From positions 1-64,000 of the forward strand of contig JADKCV010000015.1 of assembly GCA_016718655.1 (NCBI GenBank): DNA of 64,000 nt, written 5' to 3'. The position numbers were made by a program, and so were the translations under genes. Origin of the DNA: Flavobacteriales bacterium. Lineage in GTDB: Bacteria; Bacteroidota; Bacteroidia; Flavobacteriales_F; PHOS-HE28. The notes beneath the pieces were generated by a model. It was not told the origin of the DNA, ran no database searches, and was given only the letters and a program-made list of their open reading frames with translations. Below, piece by piece: positions 47,801 to 55,332 of the stretch. How positions within the stretch are numbered: position 1 is the stretch's first letter; each line of letters opens with the position of its first letter.

Positions 47801-48775
47801 GAGATCAGCACCAATTGCGGACAGAGCTGGTCCACCCTGTTCTACCAGGAGGCCTTCGCATTGGGCACCGCTACCACAGGAGCGAGTCCTTGGGCACCAG
47901 CAGCAGCCTCGGATTGGCGTTCGACCGACCTTGACCTCAGCGCCTACGACGGACAACAAGTGGTGCTGCGCTTCACCGGAGTGAACGATTTCGGGGACCG
48001 GCTCTACTTGGACAACTTGGTCCTGGAGAACAATGGCCTTCGCTTGGACCTGAAGGTGTTCTTGGACGGCGCCTACAACAGCGCCACCAGTTTGATGCAG
48101 GACGGACTCCGGACCACTGCTCTACTGCCTACTACCGAACCATACACTGGCCTGGGTTGGCCCATGGCTGGCGATGGTGGTGGTGAGGTCATACAAGCAG
48201 ATGTGCTCGATAAGACAGGTCCGGACGCCATCGTGGATTGGGTTCACGTGGAACTTAGAACGGCCGGGGCACCCAACACGGTGTTGGCAACACGGTGTGC
48301 GTTGGTGCAACGTGATGGTGATGTGGTCGCCGAGGATGGCACTTCGAAGATCGCCCTGCTGGCTCCGCCAGGCAACTACCATGTCGCCATCCGGCACAGG
48401 AACCACATGGGGGCAATGACAGCAGCGTCCTTCAGTCTTGGGCTTGATGCCACGACCATCGACCTGCGGGATCCTTCCGTGGACCTGTTCGGGACTTCGG
48501 CAACTCGTGCTGTGGGTTCCGTTCGCACCCTTTGGTCGGGGAATTGCCTTCGGGACGGCCAACTCAAATACACCGGTGCGGGCAATGATCGCGATCCCAT
48601 TCTGGGCGCCGTAGGAGGTACAATTCCGACAAGCACCAGCATCGGCTATCGCCAAGAGGACGTCAACATGGACGGAGTGACCAAGTATACCGGGCCAAAC
48701 AACGACAGGGACCCCATCCTACAGAACATTGGAGGTACGGTACCCACCACCGTACGTATTGAACAATTACCCTGA
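44852..48775 (+). CDS. Very large secreted beta-propeller/PKD protein with shared C-terminal tail
   Basis: A 1,307-residue protein with a signal peptide (RPIIVAILVMTISLAWG). Residues about 130-790 hold BNR/VPS10-like repeats with Asp-box character (WKSTDHGLIWSDM, WKSTNGGATWAII, YRSTNGGSTLTQV, YKSEDSGSTWTF and more). Next come a PKD domain (about 800-880, YDSPGSYDVSLTVTD), a choice-of-anchor-J/MAM-like domain (about 890-1056) and a tail (about 1063-1307) ending in two NDRDPIL loops and EQLP. The last 410 residues are closely similar to those of the M36 protease at 49443. No type A T9SS tail is seen. Likely secreted or surface-bound; ligand unknown. Confidence 0.85.
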   Translation: MRPIIVAILVMTISLAWGQEHHGKVRPDRPEWVQLMYGPDPDPGAVQAAYDAYYAVHPFVKNTDTQYFKRWKRELGRAFVPKDPTQRADYEQGLRDYLETSVSGGDRAANWTCLGPFDWDHTAVDRSYAPGSAHVFTVEMSPSDPDILYAGTATAGVWKSTDHGLIWSDMTKNLMVREVVSVEIDHTNPDVVYFGSENDLWKSTNGGATWAIIGDATFQALDHRLADIVMHPTDPQTILLCSDRGLYRSTNGGSTLTQVQPGDWLELEFKPGDPMTLYAVKQVSNRTEFWRSVNGGTTFTQVGIGWPAPVSPDEQERTEIAVSPAAPNTIYALCSGEINGGTGLFGIYKSEDSGSTWTFQCCGTGPGGVPSVSNPNLLGYSDTGIEPGGQYYYDLALAVDPANANIVHVCGIQRWVSTDGGVTFTCPAKWSHSYKPNYLHADIHDIRYFGGEIWVASDGGMFQSTDNGATFTRRMFGISGTDFWGFGQGGWTGSNVMIGGTYHNGTLLKDNNVYQNGWISTDGGDGVRGYVHPQYDRRVLSDYGYKTLSGDRNVANRNTTWARQPNASYVTGQSSDLIWHPNLVNTAYLGNGTSLWRTDDNGTSFTPLHDFGEAVASLAMCFTDPNVIYACTFVDWWGVKRVYRSTDAGVSFTEITPSSTLLAGNTWVPYDIAVSAADPLRIWLVRTSQYGNSPNLNGNCIYTSMDGGTTWTNITTPALNNQWPTNITHQFGTDGGLYLGTRRAVYVRNDASPSWTQWNSGLPARTASTELEVHYRDGKVRNATDHGIWESPLEFTSVPMANFSADKRTVTCLASTVQFYDHSALRGDGYSWNWSFPGGSPATSTNRSPSVVYDSPGSYDVSLTVTDVNGTSTRTITNFIRFETFSVTAPIAQTAEDQVVTPQGWRLENADDDDSWENVALAVGADGAPGRAWRMDYYYYNAPGQLDRLITPVISLGGSAGTRLKFNHAYKPYGASYTDGLRVEISTNCGQSWSTLFYQEAFALGTATTGASPWAPAAASDWRSTDLDLSAYDGQQVVLRFTGVNDFGDRLYLDNLVLENNGLRLDLKVFLDGAYNSATSLMQDGLRTTALLPTTEPYTGLGWPMAGDGGGEVIQADVLDKTGPDAIVDWVHVELRTAGAPNTVLATRCALVQRDGDVVAEDGTSKIALLAPPGNYHVAIRHRNHMGAMTAASFSLGLDATTIDLRDPSVDLFGTSATRAVGSVRTLWSGNCLRDGQLKYTGAGNDRDPILGAVGGTIPTSTSIGYRQEDVNMDGVTKYTGPNNDRDPILQNIGGTVPTTVRIEQLP

Positions 48776-48785
48776 TATCGGTCAA

Positions 48786-48821
48786 CGAAGAAGCCTCCCT
48801 CGAACGTTGGCGGCTTCTTCG
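48786..48821. terminator. Bidirectional terminator-like hairpin
   Basis: A perfect 10-bp inverted repeat (CGAAGAAGCC with GGCTTCTTCG) between the convergent propeller and bacilliredoxin genes, 11 bases after the plus-strand stop. Confidence 0.65.
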
Positions 48822-48837
48822 CTCAAGCTGGTCGTCC

Positions 48838-49248
48838 CTAGCAGAACTCCTCGTAGGCCATCATCAGGTTGTCAGCGATCATCTCTGCCGAACGGCCCTC
48901 GATATGATGGCGTTCCAGGAAATGCACCAGCTTGCCATCCTTGAACAGGGCCATGGCCGGACTGCTGGGCGGGTAAGGCAGGAAGTGCCTACGCGCCTGG
49001 TTCGTCGCATCGGTATCGACACCGGCGAAGACCGTATAGAGCTTCATGGGTCTCTTTTCACCCTTGAGGCTCTGTTTCGCGCCAGGGCGGGCAGCCCCAG
49101 CGGCACATCCGCACACGCTGTTCACGACGCACAACACGGTACCGGGTTGGGTCAGTGCCTTGTCGACCTGTTCAGGAGTATGAAGTTCTTCGAACCCGAC
49201 CATGGTCAGGTCGGTCTTCATGGGTGCAACGAGCTCAGCAGGATACAT
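48838..49248 (-). CDS. BrxA/BrxB-family bacilliredoxin (YphP/YqiW type)
   Basis: A 136-residue thioredoxin-like protein with the CGC active site in NSVCGCAAGAARPG, the family signature. Further conserved parts are TDATNQARRHFLPYPPSSPAMALFKDG and the C-terminus. Such proteins reduce mixed disulfides with low-molecular-weight thiols in Firmicutes; the Bacteroidota role is less clear. ATG 49248 gives MYPAELVAPMKTDL; earlier in-frame Met codons read through the promoter region. It sits between the two large secreted-protein genes but on the other strand. Confidence 0.9.
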   Translation of the reverse strand: MYPAELVAPMKTDLTMVGFEELHTPEQVDKALTQPGTVLCVVNSVCGCAAGAARPGAKQSLKGEKRPMKLYTVFAGVDTDATNQARRHFLPYPPSSPAMALFKDGKLVHFLERHHIEGRSAEMIADNLMMAYEEFC

Positions 49249-49315
49249 GGTATTCAAGCGGTTACGTGATCCAATGTCAGGGGTGAACTGCACGCTCACC
49301 TCCAATGAACAGGTA

Positions 49316-49323
49316 CAAAGGTA
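49316..49323 (-). promoter_or_regulatory. Putative -7 box of the bacilliredoxin gene
   Basis: TACCTTTG on the minus strand, exact TAnnTTTG match, 67 nt before ATG 49248. Confidence 0.45.
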
Positions 49324-49416
49324 CATTACGATGATCCGGCGCTGCGTGTATTTGGACGGCTTGGGATCCCTCGGCTGAGCACGTGATCAAGCTTGCCTTC
49401 CACATTGCCTTTCAGG

Positions 49417-49424
49417 TACTTTCG
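49417..49424 (+). promoter_or_regulatory. Putative -7 box of the M36 protease gene
   Basis: TACTTTCG on the plus strand, 18 nt before ATG 49443. Confidence 0.5.
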
Positions 49425-49442
49425 CCATCCTTCCCCTCCCCC

Positions 49443-52400
49443 ATGCGACATTTCACACTGAGCTTCTGCTTATTCGCCGTTCTTCTTCCTGGTCTGGCAC
49501 AGGATCGTCCTGCTACACTTCCCGACGATGTTCGTGCGGAATTCATCAAAGGCGGTTTCCTGGACCAGGACTTGATCGATCTGGTGGCGAAGGATGACTA
49601 TCGCACGGCACACAACGGAGTTCGTCACCAATACATCCGCCAACGGTGGCAGGGGATCGAGATCTGGAACGGTGATATCGCCATACACCGCAAAGCCAAC
49701 GGTGAGGTGGTGCGCATGAACAATAGCGCCCGTCCCTATTTGGCCAAACAAGTGAACACCACTACGCCGATCATCACCGCACAACAAGCATTGGCCACCG
49801 TGCTCTCACGTACGCTACCTGGTGTGTCGATGCCAGGCCTGGTGGGCACAACGAATGAAGGACGCACCTTCACGTACGACGGCAGTGCCACGGGAGGAAT
49901 ACCGATCAGCGTACAGCTCTACCTGGTACCCCACGCATCCCAAGTACTCTTGGCCTGGAACGTGAACCACTATACGCCCGATGGTTCCCATTGGTGGAAT
50001 GTTCGCATCGATGCGATCACGGGGCAGGAGTTGGACAGGAACGACTGGGTGAGCAGTTGTGCCTTTGCTGTTGATCACGATCATGCCCACGCGCGTTCCA
50101 CACCGGAGGAAGCGCCTGCCCCAGCCGCACCGAACGACTACAACATCTATCCGTGGCCATCCGAAAGCCCAAGTCATGGACCACGGACCTTGGTGAACGC
50201 CCCGTGGCTGGATGGTGGCTTGGCCTCGCCGTTCGGCTGGCACGATACCGACGGGGTGGCCGGTGCGGAACACACGATCACCAAAGGCAATAATGTGCAG
50301 GCCCAGGAGGATACGGACGCCAACAACAGTGGCGGGTTCAGCCCGGATGGCGGTGCTACCCTGGACTTCGACTTCCCGATCAACCTGACCCTAGCACCCT
50401 CCACCTACCAGAGTGCTGCGATCACCAATCTGTTCTATTGGAACAACCTGATGCACGATGTGTGGTACCAATACGGCTTCGACGATGCATCGGGCAACTT
50501 CCAGCAGAACAACTACGGACGTGGCGGTCTGGGTAACGATTTCGTGCTGGCCGACGCCATGGATGGGAGCGGCACCAACAATGCCAACTTCGGAACGCCT
50601 CCCGATGGCAGCAACCCACGGATGCAGATGTTCGTCTGGACTGCTCCCAACCCCGATCGCACCAGCGACCTGGACAATGGTATCATCGCCCATGAATACG
50701 GGCATGGTATCAGTAATCGCTTGGTGGCAGGACCTTCCAATGTGAACTGCTTGAGCAACGCTGAACAGATGGGTGAGGGTTGGAGCGACTATTTCGGCCT
50801 GATGATGACGATAAAAGCCGGTGATGTGGGTACGGCTGCACGTGGCATCGGCACCTATGCATTGGGACAGGCCGTGACCGGTCCGGGTATCCGTCCTTCA
50901 CCCTATAGCACCAATACGAGCGTCAACAATTACACCTACGCCAGCACCAACAGTGGCCTGAGCCAGCCCCATGGGATAGGCTTCGTCTGGTGCACCATGC
51001 TGTGGGAAATGACCTGGGAGTTGATCGGTGTTCACGGCCTCGATCCGGATATCTACAATGGAACAGGCGGCAACAATATCGCCATGCAACTGGTGATCGA
51101 TGGGTTGAAACTCACCCCGTGCAACCCGGGATTCGTGGACGGCCGGGACGCTATCCTATTGGCCGATCAATTGAACAATGGTGGGGCCAACCAGGAGTAC
51201 ATCTGGGCGGCATTCGCACGACGCGGACTCGGAGCCAGTGCAGCACAAGGAAGCTCGACCAGCCGGTCGGACCAGACCGAAGCCTTCGACCTGCCAGTGG
51301 CGAATAATGTAGGGGTGTTCAGTATCCTTTCCCCGCCCGCCCAAGTGTTCGATTGTCCCGGTACCACAACACCCGTGACCGTTCAATTGCGCAATTACGG
51401 ACTGGCACCACAAAGTGGCTTCCCGGTAAGCTACAGCATTGATGGAGGAACCCCGGTGACCGAGGTGTTCAGCGGTACGCTGGCAGGTGGTGCGAGCGTA
51501 AGCTTCACCTTCGCTACGGAAGCCTCGCTCGTCGGCCCCGGCCCACTGACCATCCTGGTGACCACCGAATTGGCGAGCGACCAAGTGACCGCCAACGACC
51601 CTCAAACGCGCAGTGTGACCCTGGCCAGCACGACCACCGTTACTGCTGACTATACGCAAGATGTGGAGAGTGGTTCGGCGACCCCCACGGGGTGGACGCT
51701 TCAAAACCCGGACAACGGTACGACCTGGAGCACCACGTTGCTGACGAATGGAGCGCTATGTGCTTCCAGTCGCGCATGGTCCATCAATTACTACAGCTAC
51801 AATGCACCCGGCCAAGAGGACCGTTTGATCTCCCCGTTCATCGACCTGGCTTCATCGGCGGGCACACGCTTGAAATTCCATCACGCCTATGCCCCGTATG
51901 GAAGTGGTTATGATGATGGTCTTCGGGTGGACGTGAGCAGCGATTGCGGCACTTCCTGGTCCACATTGTTCCAACAGAGCGGTGCTGCATTGGGCACTGC
52001 CCCCAACAGCACTTCCGCCTGGACCCCTTCCAATTGCTCCCAGTGGCGGTTGAACGACCTGGACCTGAGCGCCTATGATGGGCAGACGGTCATGATACGC
52101 TTCTCCGGTTTGAACGCCTTTGGCAACTTCGTGTACCTCGACAATGTGGAGGTGGAGAGCAACGGTGTCAGCGTGGGCGTCAAGTTGATGCTGGAGGGGG
52201 CTTACGATATCAGCAGCGACCGGATGCGTGATGACCTCCGCGCCCTTGGTCAGTTACCGCTTTCGGAACCCTATACCGGCCTTGGAATTGCGATGGTGGG
52301 CGGCGGTGGGGAAACCGTGAATGCCACGGTCATGGCCGCAACCGGTGACAATGCGATCGTGGATTGGGTACTACTCGAACTTCGGGATGCTGCGTTGACC

Positions 52401-52904
52401 ACCAATGTGGTGGCCAGCCGCGCTGCCTTGGTCCAACGTGATGGGGATGTGGTGGACAAGGATGGGTCGAGCCCGGTGGTATTCCTTGCTGCACCAGGCA
52501 GTTACCACATCGTGGCACGTCACCGCAATCACTTGGGAGTGATGACCTCCGGCCCGTTGGCACTGAGCGGGACGGTGACGGCCCTCGATCTTACCGCCGC
52601 GTCCACGATCACCTTTGGCACAGGAGCCAGGAAAAGCCTCAATGGTCGAGAATTGATGTGGGCTGGTGACGTATTGGGTGACGGCACCTTGCGTTACGTG
52701 GGTGCCAACAACGACCGCGACCCTATCCTTCAATCCGTTGGTGGCAGCATACCCACGGCGACTTCCGGCCCGGGCTATGGATCGGAGGACGTGAACATGG
52801 ATGGGATCACACGCTACTCGGGCAATACCAATGACCGTGACCCGGTGCTGTTGAACGTCGGTGGCTCGGTTCCCACGGCCACCCGCAACGCCCAGTTACC
52901 TTGA
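49443..52904 (+). CDS. Secreted M36 (fungalysin-type) metalloprotease with shared C-terminal tail
   Basis: A 1,153-residue protein. A signal peptide (RHFTLSFCLFAVLLPGLA) is followed by an FTP-like propeptide (about 30-200, YRTAHNGVRHQYIRQRWQGIEIWNGD) and the M36 catalytic domain (about 230-610). Zinc ligands are His417 and His421 in HEYGH, with Glu418 catalytic, and Glu445 in GEGWSDYF. A CARDB-like domain (about 620-730), a choice-of-anchor-J domain (about 737-907) and a tail (about 910-1153) with two NDRDP loops and the end NAQLP follow. The tail matches that of the 44852 protein. Zymogen-type secreted protease; target unknown. Confidence 0.9.
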   Translation: MRHFTLSFCLFAVLLPGLAQDRPATLPDDVRAEFIKGGFLDQDLIDLVAKDDYRTAHNGVRHQYIRQRWQGIEIWNGDIAIHRKANGEVVRMNNSARPYLAKQVNTTTPIITAQQALATVLSRTLPGVSMPGLVGTTNEGRTFTYDGSATGGIPISVQLYLVPHASQVLLAWNVNHYTPDGSHWWNVRIDAITGQELDRNDWVSSCAFAVDHDHAHARSTPEEAPAPAAPNDYNIYPWPSESPSHGPRTLVNAPWLDGGLASPFGWHDTDGVAGAEHTITKGNNVQAQEDTDANNSGGFSPDGGATLDFDFPINLTLAPSTYQSAAITNLFYWNNLMHDVWYQYGFDDASGNFQQNNYGRGGLGNDFVLADAMDGSGTNNANFGTPPDGSNPRMQMFVWTAPNPDRTSDLDNGIIAHEYGHGISNRLVAGPSNVNCLSNAEQMGEGWSDYFGLMMTIKAGDVGTAARGIGTYALGQAVTGPGIRPSPYSTNTSVNNYTYASTNSGLSQPHGIGFVWCTMLWEMTWELIGVHGLDPDIYNGTGGNNIAMQLVIDGLKLTPCNPGFVDGRDAILLADQLNNGGANQEYIWAAFARRGLGASAAQGSSTSRSDQTEAFDLPVANNVGVFSILSPPAQVFDCPGTTTPVTVQLRNYGLAPQSGFPVSYSIDGGTPVTEVFSGTLAGGASVSFTFATEASLVGPGPLTILVTTELASDQVTANDPQTRSVTLASTTTVTADYTQDVESGSATPTGWTLQNPDNGTTWSTTLLTNGALCASSRAWSINYYSYNAPGQEDRLISPFIDLASSAGTRLKFHHAYAPYGSGYDDGLRVDVSSDCGTSWSTLFQQSGAALGTAPNSTSAWTPSNCSQWRLNDLDLSAYDGQTVMIRFSGLNAFGNFVYLDNVEVESNGVSVGVKLMLEGAYDISSDRMRDDLRALGQLPLSEPYTGLGIAMVGGGGETVNATVMAATGDNAIVDWVLLELRDAALTTNVVASRAALVQRDGDVVDKDGSSPVVFLAAPGSYHIVARHRNHLGVMTSGPLALSGTVTALDLTAASTITFGTGARKSLNGRELMWAGDVLGDGTLRYVGANNDRDPILQSVGGSIPTATSGPGYGSEDVNMDGITRYSGNTNDRDPVLLNVGGSVPTATRNAQLP

Positions 52905-52945
52905 TCGATGCACTGAGCGAGTGACCTCACGGGTACTAGGAGTGA

Positions 52946-53395
52946 TCACAACGATCGCTTCTTTCGAAAGAATGCTTTCATGAGGTCGGCACACTCCGCC
53001 TCAAGGATCCCACCGAGTACGAGGGTCTTGGGGTGAAGCGCGCGACCGCCCAGTCTGCGATAACCGGCCTTTTCATCGAACGCGCCGAACACGACCCTGC
53101 CCACCTGTGACCAGTGAAGTGCTCCAGCGCACATCACGCAAGGCTCCAAGGTCACATACAAGGTACAATCCTTAAGGTATTTCGCACCGAGGTGATCGGC
53201 GGCGGCCGTGATAGCCTGCATTTCGGCATGGGCCGTGACATCATTGAGGCGCTCGGTCAGGTTGTGACCTCGTCCTATGATCCGATCGGCACATACAATG
53301 ACAGCGCCTACAGGGACTTCGTCCGCTTGGAAGGCAAGTTCAGCTTCGCGCAGCGCTTGCCGCATGAAGTGTTCATCGTTGTAGGGTGTGATCAT
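52946..53395 (-). CDS. tadA: tRNA-specific adenosine deaminase-type nucleoside deaminase
   Basis: A 149-residue zinc deaminase. The catalytic HAE motif is in VTAHAEMQAI, and the zinc cysteines are in EPCVMCAGAL. The N-terminus MRQALREAELAFQADEVPVGAVIV and the C-terminal helix with KAFFRKKR fit TadA, which makes inosine at the wobble position of tRNA(Arg). ATG 53395 (MITPYNDEHFMRQAL) is preferred over the upstream Met. It follows recJ on the same strand after 74 bp. Confidence 0.9.
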   Translation of the reverse strand: MITPYNDEHFMRQALREAELAFQADEVPVGAVIVCADRIIGRGHNLTERLNDVTAHAEMQAITAAADHLGAKYLKDCTLYVTLEPCVMCAGALHWSQVGRVVFGAFDEKAGYRRLGGRALHPKTLVLGGILEAECADLMKAFFRKKRSL

Positions 53396-53469
53396 CTGGT
53401 ATGCTACGACATTGACGACGCCCTGTGACAAAGGCTACGTGGAAGGGTCAGGCGTGCTTGCCCGACCGA

Positions 53470-55242
53470 TCAGATCATGGAGCGTGCCTTTTCGCGGTCC
53501 ACCAAGGCGGCCTCCAACGGTGCATCCACTCCGACTTTGATGTCCTTGATATTGAGTTGAACAGTAGTGCGGCCTTGCCACTCGTTATCCTCTATGACGA
53601 ACAAGGCACTGAACGGGTCCCCACGCTTGACCATCTCATAGTGTTGTGCCTGCTTGAATGCGATGGCATCATAGCGCGGACCTTGACCATCCATGGACCG
53701 TAACGTCAACTTCAGATGGTCGTTTCCAACGATACGGGCCGATCCCGTGTCGACCAGTCCACGCACCAGGAACACCGGACGCATGTTCGCCGGGCCGTAA
53801 GGCGCCATATGTCGCAGGATATTGACGAGGCGATCGTCGATATCACCGAGGCCGATCTCCATATCCACCTCCTCCATCGGTATTCGGCTGGCCGGCGAAA
53901 TGGTGGCTCGTACCACTTCCTCGAATCGTTGTTGAAAGGCCTCCACATGGTCCAACGGCATGGTAAGCCCGGCAGCATACATATGCCCACCATACTGTTC
54001 CAGGAGATCACTACAGGCGCTGATGGCCTCGTACACATCGAAGCCCTTCACACTTCGGGCGGATCCGACGACCTTGCCGTTGCTCTCCGTGAGCACGATG
54101 GTGGGCCGATAATACTGTTCGATCAACCTGGACGCCACGATGCCGATCACTCCCTTGTGCCAGGTCTCTTTGAAGAGCACCGTGCTCCAGGCATCACGCA
54201 GTCGATCATCGGTGGCGATCATCTCCAGCGATTCCCGGGTGATGTCCTTATCAAGTTCTTGACGATGGGTGTTGTGACCATCCACGCGCAATGCGATCTG
54301 TTCAGCTTGGGCAAGGTCTTGCGCCAAAAGCAACTCAACGGCTTGACGACCATGCTCGATCCTCCCCGCAGCATTGATCCTGGGGCCTAGGGCGAACACC
54401 AGGTCCGTCACGCACAATCGCCGCTTCACATTCGCCATGGCGAGCATCGCTTGTATGCCTGGCCTCGGATGATCGTTGAGCTGCTTCAGTCCGACATGTG
54501 CCAGTATGCGATTCTCCCCATTGACGGGAACGATATCACAGGCCGTGCTCACGGCTACCAGGTCCAGCAAGGGGATCAACGCTTCAACGCCCATTCCATT
54601 TCGCATGGCGAAGGCTTGCATCAATTTGAAGCCGATCCCGCAACCACTAAGCTCCTTGAAGGGATAGGGACAATCATCGCGTTTGGGGTCGAGCACTGCA
54701 ATGGCTGCAGGCAATACCTGTCCAGGGCGGTGGTGATCACAAATGATCATATCGATGCCCAGCGAGGACGCATAGTCGACCTTGTCGTTCGCTTTGATCC
54801 CGCAATCCAAGGCGATGATGAGCGTGACACCCTCGAGCTTCGCCTTATCGATCCCAGCGAAACTGATACCATAGCCCTCCGAATACCGGTCCGGTATGTA
54901 AAAGACAAGCTCGGCCGAAAAGGGCAATAAGAAGGAATGGACCAAGGCCACAGCCGTGGTGCCATCCACGTCATAGTCACCGTAGATCATGATGCGTTCA
55001 CGATCCCCCAGTGCGCGCTCCAAGCGCTCCACCGCCTGTTGCATGTCCTTCATCAGGAAGGGATCATGCATCTGGTCAAGCGACGGCCGGAAGAAGACAG
55101 AGGCTTCGGCCGGCGATCCGATCCCGCGCTGTGCAAGTAGGCGTGCTATGTGTTCCGGACAGCGATCATGGGTCAACCCTTCCACCACCATGGGGTCCGG
55201 TTCGTGCCTCAATACCCATCGTTTCTGCACTGCAATGCTCAT
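53470..55242 (-). CDS. recJ: Single-stranded-DNA-specific exonuclease RecJ
   Basis: A 590-residue 5'-3' exonuclease of recombination and mismatch repair. The DHH phosphoesterase motifs are IYGDYDVDGTTA, ALDCGI and ICDHHRPG. The DHHA1 part has GSARSVKGFDV and the GGH motif in QYGGHMYAAG. A C-terminal OB-like domain follows. Family length (550-600). A TATCTTCG box lies only 4 nt before the ATG, suggesting a near-leaderless transcript. Confidence 0.95.
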   Translation of the reverse strand: MSIAVQKRWVLRHEPDPMVVEGLTHDRCPEHIARLLAQRGIGSPAEASVFFRPSLDQMHDPFLMKDMQQAVERLERALGDRERIMIYGDYDVDGTTAVALVHSFLLPFSAELVFYIPDRYSEGYGISFAGIDKAKLEGVTLIIALDCGIKANDKVDYASSLGIDMIICDHHRPGQVLPAAIAVLDPKRDDCPYPFKELSGCGIGFKLMQAFAMRNGMGVEALIPLLDLVAVSTACDIVPVNGENRILAHVGLKQLNDHPRPGIQAMLAMANVKRRLCVTDLVFALGPRINAAGRIEHGRQAVELLLAQDLAQAEQIALRVDGHNTHRQELDKDITRESLEMIATDDRLRDAWSTVLFKETWHKGVIGIVASRLIEQYYRPTIVLTESNGKVVGSARSVKGFDVYEAISACSDLLEQYGGHMYAAGLTMPLDHVEAFQQRFEEVVRATISPASRIPMEEVDMEIGLGDIDDRLVNILRHMAPYGPANMRPVFLVRGLVDTGSARIVGNDHLKLTLRSMDGQGPRYDAIAFKQAQHYEMVKRGDPFSALFVIEDNEWQGRTTVQLNIKDIKVGVDAPLEAALVDREKARSMI

Positions 55243-55246
55243 GGCC

Positions 55247-55254
55247 CGAAGATA
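55247..55254 (-). promoter_or_regulatory. Putative -7 box of recJ
   Basis: TATCTTCG on the minus strand, 4 nt before ATG 55242, the shortest box-to-start distance in the window. Confidence 0.45.
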
Positions 55255-55332
55255 GTAGCGCCCACGTATTCCGGACCCGTATGGACATGTCCCTGTTCTA
55301 TGGATATTTGACCTTCAACGATCCCCTGGGAA

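Noticed and set aside
48543..52866. Repeated NDRDPIL-coding sequences considered as a DNA repeat array or CRISPR
   Set aside because: There are only four copies, similar at protein level, located at the ends of two genes with no spacers of equal size.
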